A stretch of 64,000 bases of DNA. It comes from Ensifer adhaerens. Its GTDB lineage: Bacteria > Pseudomonadota > Alphaproteobacteria > Rhizobiales > Rhizobiaceae. The stretch covers positions 3,681,001 to 3,745,000 of the forward strand of contig NZ_CP015880.1 of NCBI RefSeq assembly GCF_000697965.2. Reading direction: 5' to 3'. Shown here piece after piece: positions 7,803 to 17,099 of the stretch. How positions within the stretch are numbered: the stretch's first letter is position 1; every line of letters begins with the position of its first letter. Under the pieces are notes generated by a model. It had not been told where the DNA came from. It ran no database searches and saw only the letters and a program-made list of their open reading frames with translations. The position numbers and the translations under genes are program-made.

Positions 7803-8780
7803 ATGAGTGCGGAAACGGTGGAGAGCGGCGCCAGCGCGGCACCACGCAAGGGCGTGAGCATTCTGTTCGGCCTTACCCTCCTGGGGTTGCTTCTGTTCCT
7901 CTGGCTGCTGTTGGGCTTCGCGACCAACAGTTTCTGGACGCCCAACAACATCAGCAACCTGCTGCGCCAGGGGGCGATGACGGCGATCCTTGCGGTTGGC
8001 CAGACCTTCGTCATCATTACCGCCGGCATCGACCTTTCGGTCGGTGCCGTGGTCGGCTTCACCAGCGTTATCGTCGCCTGGCTGCTGGCCGCCGGCGTGC
8101 CGCTCTGGATCGCCATCATCCTGACGCTCGCCTTCGGTGTCCTGATCGGCGCGTTCCACGCCTTCGGCATCGTGCGCATGGGCCTGCCGCCCTTCATCAT
8201 CACGCTGGCGACCCTGACCTCGCTCCGCGGTATCGGCCTCTTGATCACCAATGGCTCGACCATTTCGATCACCAATGAGGCCTTCACCAATTTTTCGCGG
8301 GCGGATTTCCTGGGCGTTCCCAGCCTGTTCTGGATGGTGATCGTGGTGGCGATCCCGGCCTATGTCTTCCTGCATTTGAGCCGCTTCGGCCGCTATCTCT
8401 TCGCCGTCGGCTCCAACAGTGAGGCCGCCCGTCTCTCCGGCGTCAACGTCCACCGCACGATCTATCTGGCCTACATCCTGTCGTCGACCTGCGCCGCCTT
8501 CGTTGGCCTGCTGCTTGCCTCGCGCATCGGCATCGGCAACGCCACCCAGGCCGAGGGTTGGGAACTGCAGGCGATCGCTTCGTCGGTCATCGGCGGCACC
8601 AGCCTCTTTGGGGCCGTCGGCTCGGTGCACGGGCCGCTGCTCGGCGCCTTCATCCTCGCAACGATCAACAACGGCGCCAACCTATTGAACGTCAACTCGT
8701 TCTGGCAGCGCATCATCACCGGCGCGCTGATCATCGTCATCGTCTATTTCGACCAATTGCGTCGCCGCAGCGCCCGCTAG
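7803..8780 (+). CDS. Sugar ABC transporter permease (RbsC type)
   Basis: A 325-residue inner-membrane permease with about ten hydrophobic segments and a good ribosome site (AGGGAGGAAGACG before ATG). Family motifs visible include VGQTFVIITAGIDLSVGAVV, GLPPFIITLATLTSLRGIG and GTSLFGAVGSVHGPLLGAF. CUT2 importers use one permease type as a homodimer, so binding protein, ATPase and this protein make a complete system. The gene ends 26 bases before the zinc dehydrogenase, which is probably cotranscribed. Confidence 0.93.
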   Translation: MSAETVESGASAAPRKGVSILFGLTLLGLLLFLWLLLGFATNSFWTPNNISNLLRQGAMTAILAVGQTFVIITAGIDLSVGAVVGFTSVIVAWLLAAGVPLWIAIILTLAFGVLIGAFHAFGIVRMGLPPFIITLATLTSLRGIGLLITNGSTISITNEAFTNFSRADFLGVPSLFWMVIVVAIPAYVFLHLSRFGRYLFAVGSNSEAARLSGVNVHRTIYLAYILSSTCAAFVGLLLASRIGIGNATQAEGWELQAIASSVIGGTSLFGAVGSVHGPLLGAFILATINNGANLLNVNSFWQRIITGALIIVIVYFDQLRRRSAR

Positions 8781-8806
8781 GCGCTGCCGTACTCGAGAGA
8801 ATTGCC

Positions 8807-9829
8807 ATGAAATCCGTGCTCTGCCCACAACCCGGTCGGCTGGAGGTCGTCGATCGCACACCAATCGAAACCGTGCCGGACGGTTGGGTCCGCCTTGCCG
8901 TCAGCCATGTCGGCATCTGCGGCACGGACTACCATATCTTCGCCGGCAAACATCCGTTCCTCGAATATCCGCGGGTCATGGGCCACGAGATCTCGGCAAC
9001 GGTGATTTCTGGCGGGCGAGGGACGACGATAGCGCCCGGCACGCCGGTCGTGGTCAACCCCTATCTCTCCTGTGGCGCTTGTATTGCCTGCCGAAAGGGC
9101 AAACCGAACTGCTGCACGGCCATCAAGGTTCTCGGCGTCCATACCGACGGTGCGTTTTGCGAGGAGATCGTCGTGCCGGAGGGTAATCTTTATCCGGCGG
9201 AGGGTCTGTCGCCGGAGGCGGCCGCCACCGTTGAGTTCCTGGCGATCGGTGCCCACGCGGTCCGCCGGGCATCGACGGATGCCGGGTCACGGGCGCTGGT
9301 TATCGGTGCCGGGCCAATCGGACTCGGCACGGCGATCTTCTCTCGCATCGCCGGCCATGACGTGGTGCTCGCCGACACCAGTACCGAGCGGCTGGACTTT
9401 GCCGCTCGCAAGCTCGGCTTTGCCAAGGGCATCGTCGTGGATGTTGATGCGGCGGCGCGCATTGCCGCTGCGACGGATGGCGACGGTTTCGATGTCGTCT
9501 TCGACGCCACCGGGCACGGTGGTTCGATGCAGGCGGCCTTCGCCCACGTCGCCCATGGCGGTACCCTGGTCTTCGTCAGTGTCGTCAAGGACGAGATCCG
9601 CTTCTCCGATCCGGAGTTCCACAAGCGCGAGATGACCTTGATCGGCAGCCGCAACGCGACCCGGCAGGATTTCGACCACGTCGTCGCGTCGATCGCGTCC
9701 GGCCTTGTGCCTATCGACGCGCTGATCACCCACCGCACCACGCTCGATGGCGCGGTTGCCGATCTGCCGCGATGGGCGGAGGAAAAGACGGGTCTGGTGA
9801 AGGCAGTCATCCAAGTGGCGGCCACCTGA
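8807..9829 (+). CDS. Zinc-dependent dehydrogenase, LgoD-like (L-galactonate 5-dehydrogenase)
   Basis: A 340-residue medium-chain dehydrogenase. The start at 8807 gives the standard GroES-like N-terminus; an in-frame extension upstream lies inside the permease gene and is not credible. Catalytic zinc ligands are Cys38, His60 and Glu61; structural zinc ligands are Cys89, Cys92, Cys95 and Cys103. The Rossmann motif is VIGAGPIGLG. The stretch SDPEFHKREMTLIGSRNAT, as well as GVHTDGAFCEE and IGAHAVRRA, closely recalls E. coli LgoD (YjjN), which oxidises L-galactonate to D-tagaturonate. The tagaturonate reductase and altronate dehydratase nearby supply the next two steps. Other possibilities are sorbitol/galactitol dehydrogenases. 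Assignment rests on remembered family sequence plus context. Confidence 0.85.
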   Translation: MKSVLCPQPGRLEVVDRTPIETVPDGWVRLAVSHVGICGTDYHIFAGKHPFLEYPRVMGHEISATVISGGRGTTIAPGTPVVVNPYLSCGACIACRKGKPNCCTAIKVLGVHTDGAFCEEIVVPEGNLYPAEGLSPEAAATVEFLAIGAHAVRRASTDAGSRALVIGAGPIGLGTAIFSRIAGHDVVLADTSTERLDFAARKLGFAKGIVVDVDAAARIAAATDGDGFDVVFDATGHGGSMQAAFAHVAHGGTLVFVSVVKDEIRFSDPEFHKREMTLIGSRNATRQDFDHVVASIASGLVPIDALITHRTTLDGAVADLPRWAEEKTGLVKAVIQVAAT

Positions 9830-10162
9830 GTGATGGCGGCTTTGCTGCATCGCCACAGGGGAGCGTACCCATATTTTCCTGCGGCGAGGCTCCAGGTTTT
9901 CCTGAAAACGTCAGGCAGCGTGCCTCAATGCACGAAAACAGCGGAAAACGGCCAGTTTCGAGCAAGCTCGTTTGCAAATCGTCAGGAATCCAGATTCATT
10001 CTAGCTTCAGGCCTTGTATCGAGGCGAGACGGGTATATTTGTTGCACTGCACAAGAAAAATGGTAGTCTGGCAGCGATTGCGGACACCAAGACAAACAAT
10101 CGCAAGCTTGCGTCCGACCGGGAGCGGCGTTGTCGTTGATTGAACCAAGGGGTACGCTTCCC
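9830..10162 (+). promoter_or_regulatory. Intergenic region with phaZ promoter; TGCACTGCA motif
   Basis: No credible gene is seen in this 333-base gap. TGCA occurs at 10043-10046 and 10048-10051, forming the odd-centred palindrome TGCACTGCA about 110 bases upstream of phaZ. PHB-granule regulators of the PhaR/AniA family bind TGC/GCA-rich palindromes, so this is a candidate site; the link is inference. The sequence from about 9835 to 9990 holds nothing I can interpret. Confidence 0.4.
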
Positions 10163-11437
10163 ATGTTCTACCAGCTCTATGAACTGAACCACGCAATGAT
10201 GGCGCCGTGGCGCACGGCAGCCGACGCCATGCGGCTCGCGTTCAGCAATCCGATGAACCCCGTCTCGCACACCTATTTCGGTCGCGCCGCCGCCGCCGGT
10301 CTCGAAGTGTTCGAGCGCTCCACCCGCCGTTATGGCAAGCCGGAGTTCGGTCTTCCCGAGACTGTGGTCGATGGTCAATCGGTTTCGATCTACGAACGCA
10401 TCGTCTGGCGGGCGCCATTCTGCAACCTCATTCATTTCGAGCGTGCGCTTCCCAAGGGCCGCGCGCCCGATCCGAAGGTGCTCATCGTCGCGCCGATGTC
10501 CGGCCACTATGCGACGCTGTTGCGCGGCACGGTCGAGGCGCTGCTTCCGCATTCCGATATCTACATCACCGACTGGATCGATGCCCGCATGGTGCCGCTC
10601 AGCGAAGGCACCTTCGATCTCGATGATTACATCGACTACGTCATCCAGATGCTGCATTTCCTCGGGCCCGACACGCATGTGATCGGCGTCTGTCAGCCCG
10701 CGGTGCCGGTGCTCGCCGCCGTCGCGCTGATGGAAGCTGCCGACGATCCGCTGTCGCCGGCGACGATGACGCTGATGGGCGGCCCGATCGACACCCGCAT
10801 CAACCCGACCGGCGTCAACCAGCTGGCGGAAGAACGTTCGATCGAATGGTTCCGTGACAATGTCATCATGCCGGTGCCGTGGCCGCAGCCGGGTTTCATG
10901 CGCATGGTCTATCCGGGCTTCCTGCAGCTCTCCGGCTTCATGTCGATGAATCTCGACCGGCACCTGATCGCCCACAAGGAGTTCTTCGCCCATCTGGTGA
11001 AAAACGACGGCGATGCCGCCGAGAAGCACCGTGACTTCTATGATGAATATCTCGCGGTCATGGACCTGACGGCCGAATTCTACCTGCAGACCGTGCAGGT
11101 GGTGTTCATGCAGCACGCGCTGCCGAAGGGCGAGATGATGCATCGCGGCAAGCGCGTCGACACGACCGCGATCAAGAAGGTCGCGCTCTTGACGGTCGAA
11201 GGCGAGAACGACGATATCTCGGGCGTTGGCCAGACGAAGGCGGCGCAGACCATCTGCACCAACATCCCGGATCATATGCGTATGCACTACATGCAGCCGG
11301 ATGTCGGTCACTACGGCGTCTTCAACGGCTCTCGCTTCCGCCGCGAAATCGCGCCGCGCATCGTCGCGTTCCACCGCGAGCATGCGCGCCACGCAAAACC
11401 GGTAAAGCAACTGATCAAGGGCGGAAAGTCGGCCTGA
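10163..11437 (+). CDS. phaZ: Intracellular poly(3-hydroxybutyrate) depolymerase
   Basis: A 424-residue alpha/beta-hydrolase that mobilises PHB storage granules. The ATG at 10163 has AAGGGG upstream and gives the family opening MFYQLYELNHAMMAPWR; a TTG 33 bases upstream is less likely. The nucleophile elbow is VIGVCQPAVPVL with Cys177 in place of serine, the hallmark of intracellular PhaZ enzymes. Histidine in PDVGHYGVFNGSRFR near the C-terminus completes the site, and ITDWIDARMVP is another conserved stretch. There is no signal peptide, consistent with cytoplasmic granule attack. It is monocistronic as far as can be seen, with its own 333-base upstream region. Confidence 0.93.
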   Translation: MFYQLYELNHAMMAPWRTAADAMRLAFSNPMNPVSHTYFGRAAAAGLEVFERSTRRYGKPEFGLPETVVDGQSVSIYERIVWRAPFCNLIHFERALPKGRAPDPKVLIVAPMSGHYATLLRGTVEALLPHSDIYITDWIDARMVPLSEGTFDLDDYIDYVIQMLHFLGPDTHVIGVCQPAVPVLAAVALMEAADDPLSPATMTLMGGPIDTRINPTGVNQLAEERSIEWFRDNVIMPVPWPQPGFMRMVYPGFLQLSGFMSMNLDRHLIAHKEFFAHLVKNDGDAAEKHRDFYDEYLAVMDLTAEFYLQTVQVVFMQHALPKGEMMHRGKRVDTTAIKKVALLTVEGENDDISGVGQTKAAQTICTNIPDHMRMHYMQPDVGHYGVFNGSRFRREIAPRIVAFHREHARHAKPVKQLIKGGKSA

Positions 11438-11583
11438 TCCCGGCTCTTGGGTCGTTTTGACCGCGTAGAGTCAAGGGTTTGTCGGATTCCGGAGGGAGGC
11501 GTCTTGCAGAGCCAAGGGCGCCTTCCCACATCGTTTTCATCGGGTCGCATGGGCGGCCCGGATGATTGCGAGGAATCCTGAAG

Positions 11584-12003
11584 ATGAACCAATCTGCAAT
11601 GATCCGTCCGGATTGGACGCCCGCGACCATCGCCCTGATGGTGCTTGGCTTTGTGGTCTTCTGGCCGCTCGGCCTGGCCATGCTCGCGTACATTCTCTTT
11701 GGCGAAAAGCTCAAGACGTTCAAGAAAGACGCAAACGATACGGTGGATGGCATGTGCTCGGCTTTCAAGCGCGGCGGCCGCCGTTCCAACTGGACGCATC
11801 GTACCGGCAACGTCGCTTTCGACGACTGGCGCGAAGCTGAACTGGCTCGCCTCGAAGAGGAGCGCCGCAAGCTCGACGAGATGCGCGAAGAATTCGACAC
11901 CTACGTGCGCGAGCTTCGCCGCGCCAAGGACCAGGAAGAGTTCGACCGCTTCATGCGCGATCGCAAGAATGGTGGCTCGGGTCCGATTGTCGAAGCCCAT
12001 TAA
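11584..12003 (+). CDS. DUF2852 membrane-anchored coiled-coil protein
   Basis: A 139-residue protein of unknown function. The ATG at 11584 is chosen because AGGAA lies about 10 bases upstream. Residues about 14-37 form one hydrophobic membrane segment (IALMVLGFVVFWPLGLAMLA); residues about 85-125 are strongly charged and likely coiled-coil (EAELARLEEERRKLDEMREE). This layout matches the DUF2852 family found across Rhizobiales. It stands alone between phaZ and the metallopeptidase, followed at once by a strong hairpin. Confidence 0.8.
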   Translation: MNQSAMIRPDWTPATIALMVLGFVVFWPLGLAMLAYILFGEKLKTFKKDANDTVDGMCSAFKRGGRRSNWTHRTGNVAFDDWREAELARLEEERRKLDEMREEFDTYVRELRRAKDQEEFDRFMRDRKNGGSGPIVEAH

Positions 12004-12018
12004 CCTGACGAAACCGCT

Positions 12019-12044
12019 TCCGGCGTTTCACATGAAACGCCGGA
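12019..12044 (+). terminator. Stem-loop after the DUF2852 gene, possible terminator
   Basis: TCCGGCGTTTCA (12019-12030) pairs perfectly with TGAAACGCCGGA (12033-12044) around a CA centre, 15 bases after the stop codon. No clear T-run follows, so termination would be weak or factor-aided. The centre TTTCACATGAAA resembles parS at 13 of 16 positions but has CACATG rather than CACGTG. Confidence 0.5.
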
Positions 12045-12112
12045 TCACTCTCGGCACGCATCCAACCAGCGAACAGTAGGCGAAAGCCCCGCGAATCGGT
12101 TAGAAAGCCTGC

Positions 12113-12865
12113 ATGTTCCCTTCCTTCAAGCGGCGCATTCAACCTGCACCACCCGCAACAACGCGGCAGATCGAGGTCGCCGGCAAGTCCCTGCCGCTGA
12201 CGATCAAGCAAAACGCGCGCGCGACGCGCATGACGCTGCGCATCGAGCCAGGCGGGCGGGCCCTGAAGATGACGGTGCCGCAGGGCCTCCCCGAGCGCGA
12301 GGTGAATGCCTTCCTGACACGACACCAGGGCTGGCTGATGACCAAGCTCGCCCGCTTCTCCGGCGAAAGCCAGATCGAGGAGGGCGGTTCCATCCTCATC
12401 CGCGGCGTTGCCCACCGCATCGAGCGCACCGGCAAGATCCGTGGGCTCACGGAAGCGATCGTGATCGATGACGAACCGGTGCTGCGCGTCAGCGGTGGCG
12501 AGGAACATCTCACACGGCGCATCGTCGATTTCCTGAAGAAGGAAGCGCGCCAGGATCTCGACCGGTTGGTGGCGATCTATACCGGCCGTATCGGCCGGAG
12601 GGCAAAGTCGCTTTCGCTCAAGGACACGCGCAGCCGCTGGGGATCATGCTCAGCCGACGGGGCGCTGAGTTTTTCCTGGCGCATTGTCATGGCGCCGCCA
12701 AAGGTCATCGCCTATCTCGCTGCGCATGAAGTGGCACACTTGCAGGAAATGAATCACGGGCCCGACTTCTGGGCGCTGTGCGGGAGGCTGTGTCCGGATA
12801 CGGACGATGCCAAGCGATGGCTCCGCCGCAACGGCACGATGCTTCACGCGATCGACTTCGATTGA
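12113..12865 (+). CDS. YgjP-like zinc metallopeptidase (SprT/DUF45 family)
   Basis: A 250-residue protein with the zinc site HEVAHLQEMNHGPDFW starting near residue 206: two histidines and the catalytic glutamate in HEVAH and a third histidine after five more residues. LKDTRSRWGSCSADGALSFS upstream is the conserved strand of the YgjP/WLM-type family (COG1451). The N-terminal half (IEVAGKSLPLTIKQNARATR) is the usual beta-rich domain of these proteins. Substrate and cellular role are not established; no secretion signal is seen, so it is cytoplasmic. It ends 25 bases from the convergent small membrane protein gene. Confidence 0.85.
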   Translation: MFPSFKRRIQPAPPATTRQIEVAGKSLPLTIKQNARATRMTLRIEPGGRALKMTVPQGLPEREVNAFLTRHQGWLMTKLARFSGESQIEEGGSILIRGVAHRIERTGKIRGLTEAIVIDDEPVLRVSGGEEHLTRRIVDFLKKEARQDLDRLVAIYTGRIGRRAKSLSLKDTRSRWGSCSADGALSFSWRIVMAPPKVIAYLAAHEVAHLQEMNHGPDFWALCGRLCPDTDDAKRWLRRNGTMLHAIDFD

Positions 12866-12890
12866 ATCTTACAGGGCGATGAGCGGCGCG

Positions 12891-13085
12891 TTATGCGCGG
12901 TGGCGCAGCGCTTCGCGGATCTTCTCGTCGGTCTTGTATTGGCTGAGCGCATAGACCGACCAGATCGCCGCCGGAACCCAGCCGATCAGGGTCAACTGCA
13001 GGATCAGGCAAATGAGGCCAGCAAAGGGGCGGCCGATGGTAAAAAACTGCAGCCAGGGCAGGATAAGCGCGAGCAACAGGCGCAT
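12891..13085 (-). CDS. YqaE/Pmp3-family small membrane protein
   Basis: A 64-residue protein with two hydrophobic segments (about residues 2-17 and 22-47) separated by a short FTIGRPFAG turn, and a charged tail. GGAGAG lies upstream of the ATG at 13085. The pattern LLLALILPWLQFF then LICLILQLTLIGWVPAAIW is that of the YqaE/Pmp3 (UPF0057) family, linked in other organisms to membrane potential and salt or cold stress. It is divergent from trpF. The stretch to trpF contains a hairpin at 13145-13168. Confidence 0.8.
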   Translation of the reverse strand: MRLLLALILPWLQFFTIGRPFAGLICLILQLTLIGWVPAAIWSVYALSQYKTDEKIREALRHRA

Positions 13086-13144
13086 CAGTCTCTCCGTTGT
13101 GGTAAAATGCATATGGTGAAAGCGCGCCTGCCGCGCAAGGGGCG

Positions 13145-13168
13145 CGCACCCGCCAAAGGACGGGTGCG
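13145..13168 (+). other. Stem-loop upstream of trpF
   Basis: CGCACCCG (13145-13152) pairs with CGGGTGCG (13161-13168) around an 8-base loop, 74 bases before the trpF ATG. No leader peptide rich in tryptophan codons is visible here, so classical attenuation is not supported; it may be a leader structure or just local GC symmetry. Confidence 0.4.
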
Positions 13169-13241
13169 GGGGCGCTGAGTGACCGCTTTTGCGTCGGTTT
13201 TTGGCTCGACTCGCGCGGCATTTCATGCAAGGTCGCTTCTC

Positions 13242-13916
13242 ATGAAAACCCAAGTGAAGATATGCGGGCTGAAGACCGCGGAAGCGGCCGAGCGTGCTGT
13301 CGCGCTCGGCGCATCCCATGTCGGCTTCATCTTTTTCCCGAAGAGCCCCAGGAACATCGAGCCCGACGATGCCGGCCGCATCGCCGACAGGATTCGCGGC
13401 CAGGCGAAGATCGTCGCCGTCACGGTGAATGCCGACAATGACGAGCTTGACGAGATCGTCTCGGCCCTCAATCCGGATATCCTGCAGCTTCACGGCAGCG
13501 AGGACGCGGAGCGACTGCTGACGGTCAAGGCGATGTATGGCCTTCCTGTCATGAAGGCCCTTTCGGTGCGCGAAGCATCTGACCTTGAAAAGATCGATGC
13601 CTATATCGGCATTGCCGATCGCTTCCTCTTCGATGCCAAGCCGCCAAAAGGGTCCGATTTGCCCGGTGGCAACGGCGTTTCCTTTGACTGGAAGCTGCTC
13701 GATGCGCTTGACGGAAGCGTCGATTACATGCTTTCCGGTGGTCTTAACGCCGACAACATTGGCGAGGCCATGGCGCAGACCAGCGCGCGTGCCATCGATA
13801 TCTCCTCCGGCGTCGAGAGCGCGCCGGGCGTCAAGGATCTGAAGCTCATGGAATCGTTTTTCAATGCCGTTCGCCAGGCGGAGGCGGGCATGCCACGGTC
13901 AGGGAGCAGGACGTGA
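13242..13916 (+). CDS. trpF: Phosphoribosylanthranilate isomerase
   Basis: A 224-residue TIM-barrel enzyme of tryptophan synthesis that isomerises N-(5'-phosphoribosyl)anthranilate to CdRP. The ATG at 13242 gives the family N-terminus [19 protein letters not shown], with the general-base Cys in KICGLK; an in-frame GTG at 13179 would add 21 unrelated residues. Other conserved pieces are [22 protein letters not shown] and the phosphate loop [12 protein letters not shown]. The stop overlaps the trpB start by four bases (GTGA), so translation is coupled. Confidence 0.96.
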   Translation: MKTQVKICGLKTAEAAERAVALGASHVGFIFFPKSPRNIEPDDAGRIADRIRGQAKIVAVTVNADNDELDEIVSALNPDILQLHGSEDAERLLTVKAMYGLPVMKALSVREASDLEKIDAYIGIADRFLFDAKPPKGSDLPGGNGVSFDWKLLDALDGSVDYMLSGGLNADNIGEAMAQTSARAIDISSGVESAPGVKDLKLMESFFNAVRQAEAGMPRSGSRT

Positions 13917-15133
13917 ACCAGGCGCCAAAGTTGAATTCCTTCCGGGGTGGCCCGGACGAGGACGGCCGTTTCGGTATCTTCGGTGGCCGCTTCGTGGCCG
14001 AAACCCTGATGCCGCTGATCCTCGATCTCCAGAACGAGTGGGACAACGCGAAGAACGATCCGGCCTTCAAGGCGGAGCTGGAGCATCTCGGCGCGCATTA
14101 TATCGGCCGCCCGAGCCCGCTCTATTTTGCTGAACGGCTGACGGCGGAGCTTGGCGGTGCCAAGATCTACTTCAAGCGCGAAGAGCTGAACCACACCGGC
14201 TCGCACAAGATCAACAACTGCATTGGCCAGATCCTGCTTGCCAAGCGCATGGGCAAGACGCGCATCATCGCTGAGACCGGTGCCGGCCAGCATGGCGTGG
14301 CTTCGGCAACCGTCGCTGCCCGCTTCGGCCTGCCCTGCGTCGTCTACATGGGCGCGACCGACGTCGAGCGCCAGGCGCCGAACGTCTTCCGCATGAAGCT
14401 CTTGGGTGCCGAGGTAAAGCCGGTGACGGCCGGCAGCGGCACGCTCAAGGACGCCATGAACGAGGCGCTGCGTGACTGGGTCACCAATGTCGACAACACC
14501 TACTACCTGATCGGCACGGCTGCCGGCCCGCATCCCTATCCGGAGATGGTCCGCGATTTCCAGGCGGTGATCGGCCAGGAAGCCAAGGAGCAGATGCTCG
14601 CCGCCGAAGGCCGGCTGCCGGATCTCGTCATTGCCGCCGTTGGCGGTGGCTCCAACGCAATCGGCATCTTCCATCCGTTCCTCGATGACGAGAGCGTCAA
14701 GATCGTCGGCGTCGAAGCCGGCGGCAAGGGCATCGAAGGCGACGAGCATTGCGCCTCGATCACAGCCGGTTCGCCCGGCGTGCTGCATGGCAACCGCACC
14801 TATCTGCTGCAGGACGGCGACGGCCAGATCAAGGAAGGGCATTCGATTTCGGCCGGTCTCGACTATCCCGGCATCGGCCCGGAGCACGCCTGGCTGAACG
14901 ATGTCGGTCGCGTCGAATACGTGCCGATCATGGACCACGAAGCGCTTGAGGCGTTCCAGACGCTGACCCGTCTCGAAGGCATCATTCCGGCGCTCGAGCC
15001 GTCGCATGCGCTTGCCGAAGTCATCAAGCGCGCGCCAAAAATGGGCAAGGACGAGATCATCCTGATGAACCTCTCCGGCCGCGGCGACAAGGACATCTTC
15101 ACCGTCGGCAAGTTACTGGGAATGGGGCAGTAA
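13913..15133 (+). CDS. trpB: Tryptophan synthase beta subunit
   Basis: A 406-residue PLP enzyme that joins indole and serine to give tryptophan. It starts with GTG inside the trpF stop. The PLP lysine is Lys99 in [11 protein letters not shown]; the phosphate-binding loop is [21 protein letters not shown] and [11 protein letters not shown] are further signatures. Length is normal for TrpB1. It is followed after 4 bases by trpA, its partner in the alpha2-beta2 complex. Confidence 0.97.
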   Translation: MNQAPKLNSFRGGPDEDGRFGIFGGRFVAETLMPLILDLQNEWDNAKNDPAFKAELEHLGAHYIGRPSPLYFAERLTAELGGAKIYFKREELNHTGSHKINNCIGQILLAKRMGKTRIIAETGAGQHGVASATVAARFGLPCVVYMGATDVERQAPNVFRMKLLGAEVKPVTAGSGTLKDAMNEALRDWVTNVDNTYYLIGTAAGPHPYPEMVRDFQAVIGQEAKEQMLAAEGRLPDLVIAAVGGGSNAIGIFHPFLDDESVKIVGVEAGGKGIEGDEHCASITAGSPGVLHGNRTYLLQDGDGQIKEGHSISAGLDYPGIGPEHAWLNDVGRVEYVPIMDHEALEAFQTLTRLEGIIPALEPSHALAEVIKRAPKMGKDEIILMNLSGRGDKDIFTVGKLLGMGQ

Positions 15134-15137
15134 GATC

Positions 15138-15977
15138 ATGACCGCACGCATGGACAAGCGATTTGCCGATGTTGCGGCCGAAGGACGTCCGGTCCTCGTC
15201 ACCTATTTCATGGGCGGCGATCCGGATTTCGAGACGTCGGTCTCAATCATGAAGGCGCTGCCGAAGGCCGGCGCCGACGTCATCGAACTCGGCATGCCTT
15301 TCTCAGACCCGATGGCCGACGGCCCGGCGATCCAGCTGGCCGGTCAACGCTCGCTGAAAAGCGGACAGACGCTCGCAAAGACGCTTGAGATCGCCCGCCG
15401 TTTCCGTGAGGACGACCAGCGCACGCCGATCGTGCTGATGGGCTATTACAACCCGATCTATATCTACGGCGTCGACCGCTTCCTGACGGATGCGCTGGCC
15501 GCCGGCATTGACGGCCTGATCGTCGTCGACCTGCCGCCGGAGATGGACGACGAACTCTGCATCCCGGCGCTGGAGAAGGGCATCAACTTCATTCGCCTGG
15601 CGACGCCGACCACGGACGACCGTCGCCTGCCGAAGGTCCTCGAAAACACCTCCGGTTTCGTCTATTACGTGTCGATGAACGGCATCACCGGTTCGGCTCT
15701 GCCCGATCCGTCGTTGATCGCCGGCGCCGTCGGGCGTATCAAGGCACACACCAATCTGCCCGTTTGCGTCGGTTTCGGCGTCAAGACGGCGGAACATGCA
15801 AGGGCCATCGGAGCATCTGCCGATGGCGTGGTCGTCGGTACGGCGATCGTCAACCAGATCGCGTCGAGCCTGACCGAAGAGGGCAAGGCGACCGATGCGA
15901 CGGTTCCGGGTGTCGAAGCGCTGGTGAGAGGGCTCTCGGCAGGCGTGCGGTCCGCACGTCTCGCAGCAGCCGAATAA
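15138..15977 (+). CDS. trpA: Tryptophan synthase alpha subunit
   Basis: A 279-residue TIM barrel that releases indole from indole-3-glycerol phosphate. Catalytic residues are Glu50 and Asp61 in [18 protein letters not shown]; the phosphate site includes VCVGFGVKT and [11 protein letters not shown]. It is 4 bases after trpB, so trpFBA form one unit. accD follows after 50 bases that contain an AT-rich stretch (TATATT near 15981) and could hold a second promoter. Confidence 0.97.
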   Translation: MTARMDKRFADVAAEGRPVLVTYFMGGDPDFETSVSIMKALPKAGADVIELGMPFSDPMADGPAIQLAGQRSLKSGQTLAKTLEIARRFREDDQRTPIVLMGYYNPIYIYGVDRFLTDALAAGIDGLIVVDLPPEMDDELCIPALEKGINFIRLATPTTDDRRLPKVLENTSGFVYYVSMNGITGSALPDPSLIAGAVGRIKAHTNLPVCVGFGVKTAEHARAIGASADGVVVGTAIVNQIASSLTEEGKATDATVPGVEALVRGLSAGVRSARLAAAE

Positions 15978-16027
15978 TTGCCTATATTAGCGCGCACAAC
16001 CCGAAGGAAATCTTCAGGAGTTACTAA

Positions 16028-16942
16028 GTGAACTGGATCACAAACTACGTTCGGCCGAAGATCAACTCGATGCTGGGCCGCCGGGAAGTTCCGGAAAATC
16101 TCTGGATCAAGTGCCCGGAAACCGGCGAGATGGTGTTCCATCGCGATCTCGAGGAAAACAAGTGGGTCATCCCGCAGTCCGGCTTCCACATGAAGATGCC
16201 GGCCAAGGCGCGGTTGAAGGACCTGTTCGACGGCGGCATCTTTGAAGCGTTTCCGCAGCCGAAGGTTGCTCAGGACCCGCTGAAGTTCCGCGATTCCAAG
16301 AAATACGTCGATCGTCTGCGCGACAGCCGCGCCAAGACTGAACTCGAAGACACGATCGTCGCCGGTCTCGGCCGCGTCCAGGGCGTCAAACTCGTCGCCG
16401 TCGTGCACGAGTTCAACTTCATTGGCGGCTCGCTCGGCATGGCTGCCGGCGAGGCGATCATCAAGGCCTTCGAACGGGCGATCGCCGAGAAGTGCCCGCT
16501 GGTCATCTTCCCGGCTTCGGGCGGCGCCCGCATGCAGGAAGGCATCCTGTCGCTGATGCAGCTGCCGCGCACCACGGTTGCCGTCAACATGCTGAAGGAA
16601 GCCGGCCTCCCCTATATCGTCGTACTCACCAACCCGACCACCGGTGGCGTCACCGCATCCTACGCGATGCTCGGCGACATTCACATGGCCGAGCCCGGCG
16701 CGGAAATCGGCTTTGCCGGGAAGCGCGTGATCGAGCAGACGCTGCGCGAGAAACTGCCGGAAGGTTTCCAGACGTCGGAATACCTGCTGGAGCACGGCAT
16801 GGTCGACATGGTCGTCAAGCGCCATGATCTGCCGTCGACGCTCGCCCGGGTCCTGAAAATCCTGATGAAGAAGCCGGCGGAAGCCTCGAAGCTCAACGGC
16901 GGCACGCAGCCGGCCGCCTTGCCGGTCGCTGCCAGCGCTTGA
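16028..16942 (+). CDS. accD: Acetyl-CoA carboxylase carboxyltransferase beta subunit
   Basis: A 304-residue subunit of the carboxyltransferase that makes malonyl-CoA for fatty acid synthesis. It starts with GTG after AGGAG. The crotonase-like core is clear ([54 protein letters not shown]). The N-terminal zinc ribbon of the E. coli type is mostly lost: only Cys29 (in [10 protein letters not shown]) remains of the four cysteines, the others being Thr32 and non-cysteine residues in [12 protein letters not shown] recall the same loss in other alphaproteobacterial AccD proteins. accA is not in the window. Confidence 0.96.
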   Translation: MNWITNYVRPKINSMLGRREVPENLWIKCPETGEMVFHRDLEENKWVIPQSGFHMKMPAKARLKDLFDGGIFEAFPQPKVAQDPLKFRDSKKYVDRLRDSRAKTELEDTIVAGLGRVQGVKLVAVVHEFNFIGGSLGMAAGEAIIKAFERAIAEKCPLVIFPASGGARMQEGILSLMQLPRTTVAVNMLKEAGLPYIVVLTNPTTGGVTASYAMLGDIHMAEPGAEIGFAGKRVIEQTLREKLPEGFQTSEYLLEHGMVDMVVKRHDLPSTLARVLKILMKKPAEASKLNGGTQPAALPVAASA

Positions 16943-17099
16943 ATAAGCGCTGGGCTGGTCGAACTGCGTAGAACAAAATAATGCATCTCCGCGATTTCTT
17001 GTGTGTGGGGATGCTGCAACTCAAGGCGTTACAGCGATCGGTAGACGGCCTATAAGGCGCGCGCTGTAGCAGCCGAGCGTGTCGGGGCGGGGTTAAGAG

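Noticed and set aside
12022..12041. CGTTTCACATGAAACG as a parS site
   Set aside because: 13 of 16 matches but the CACGTG core is broken, and the sequence is fully explained as the apex of a 12-base-pair stem-loop.
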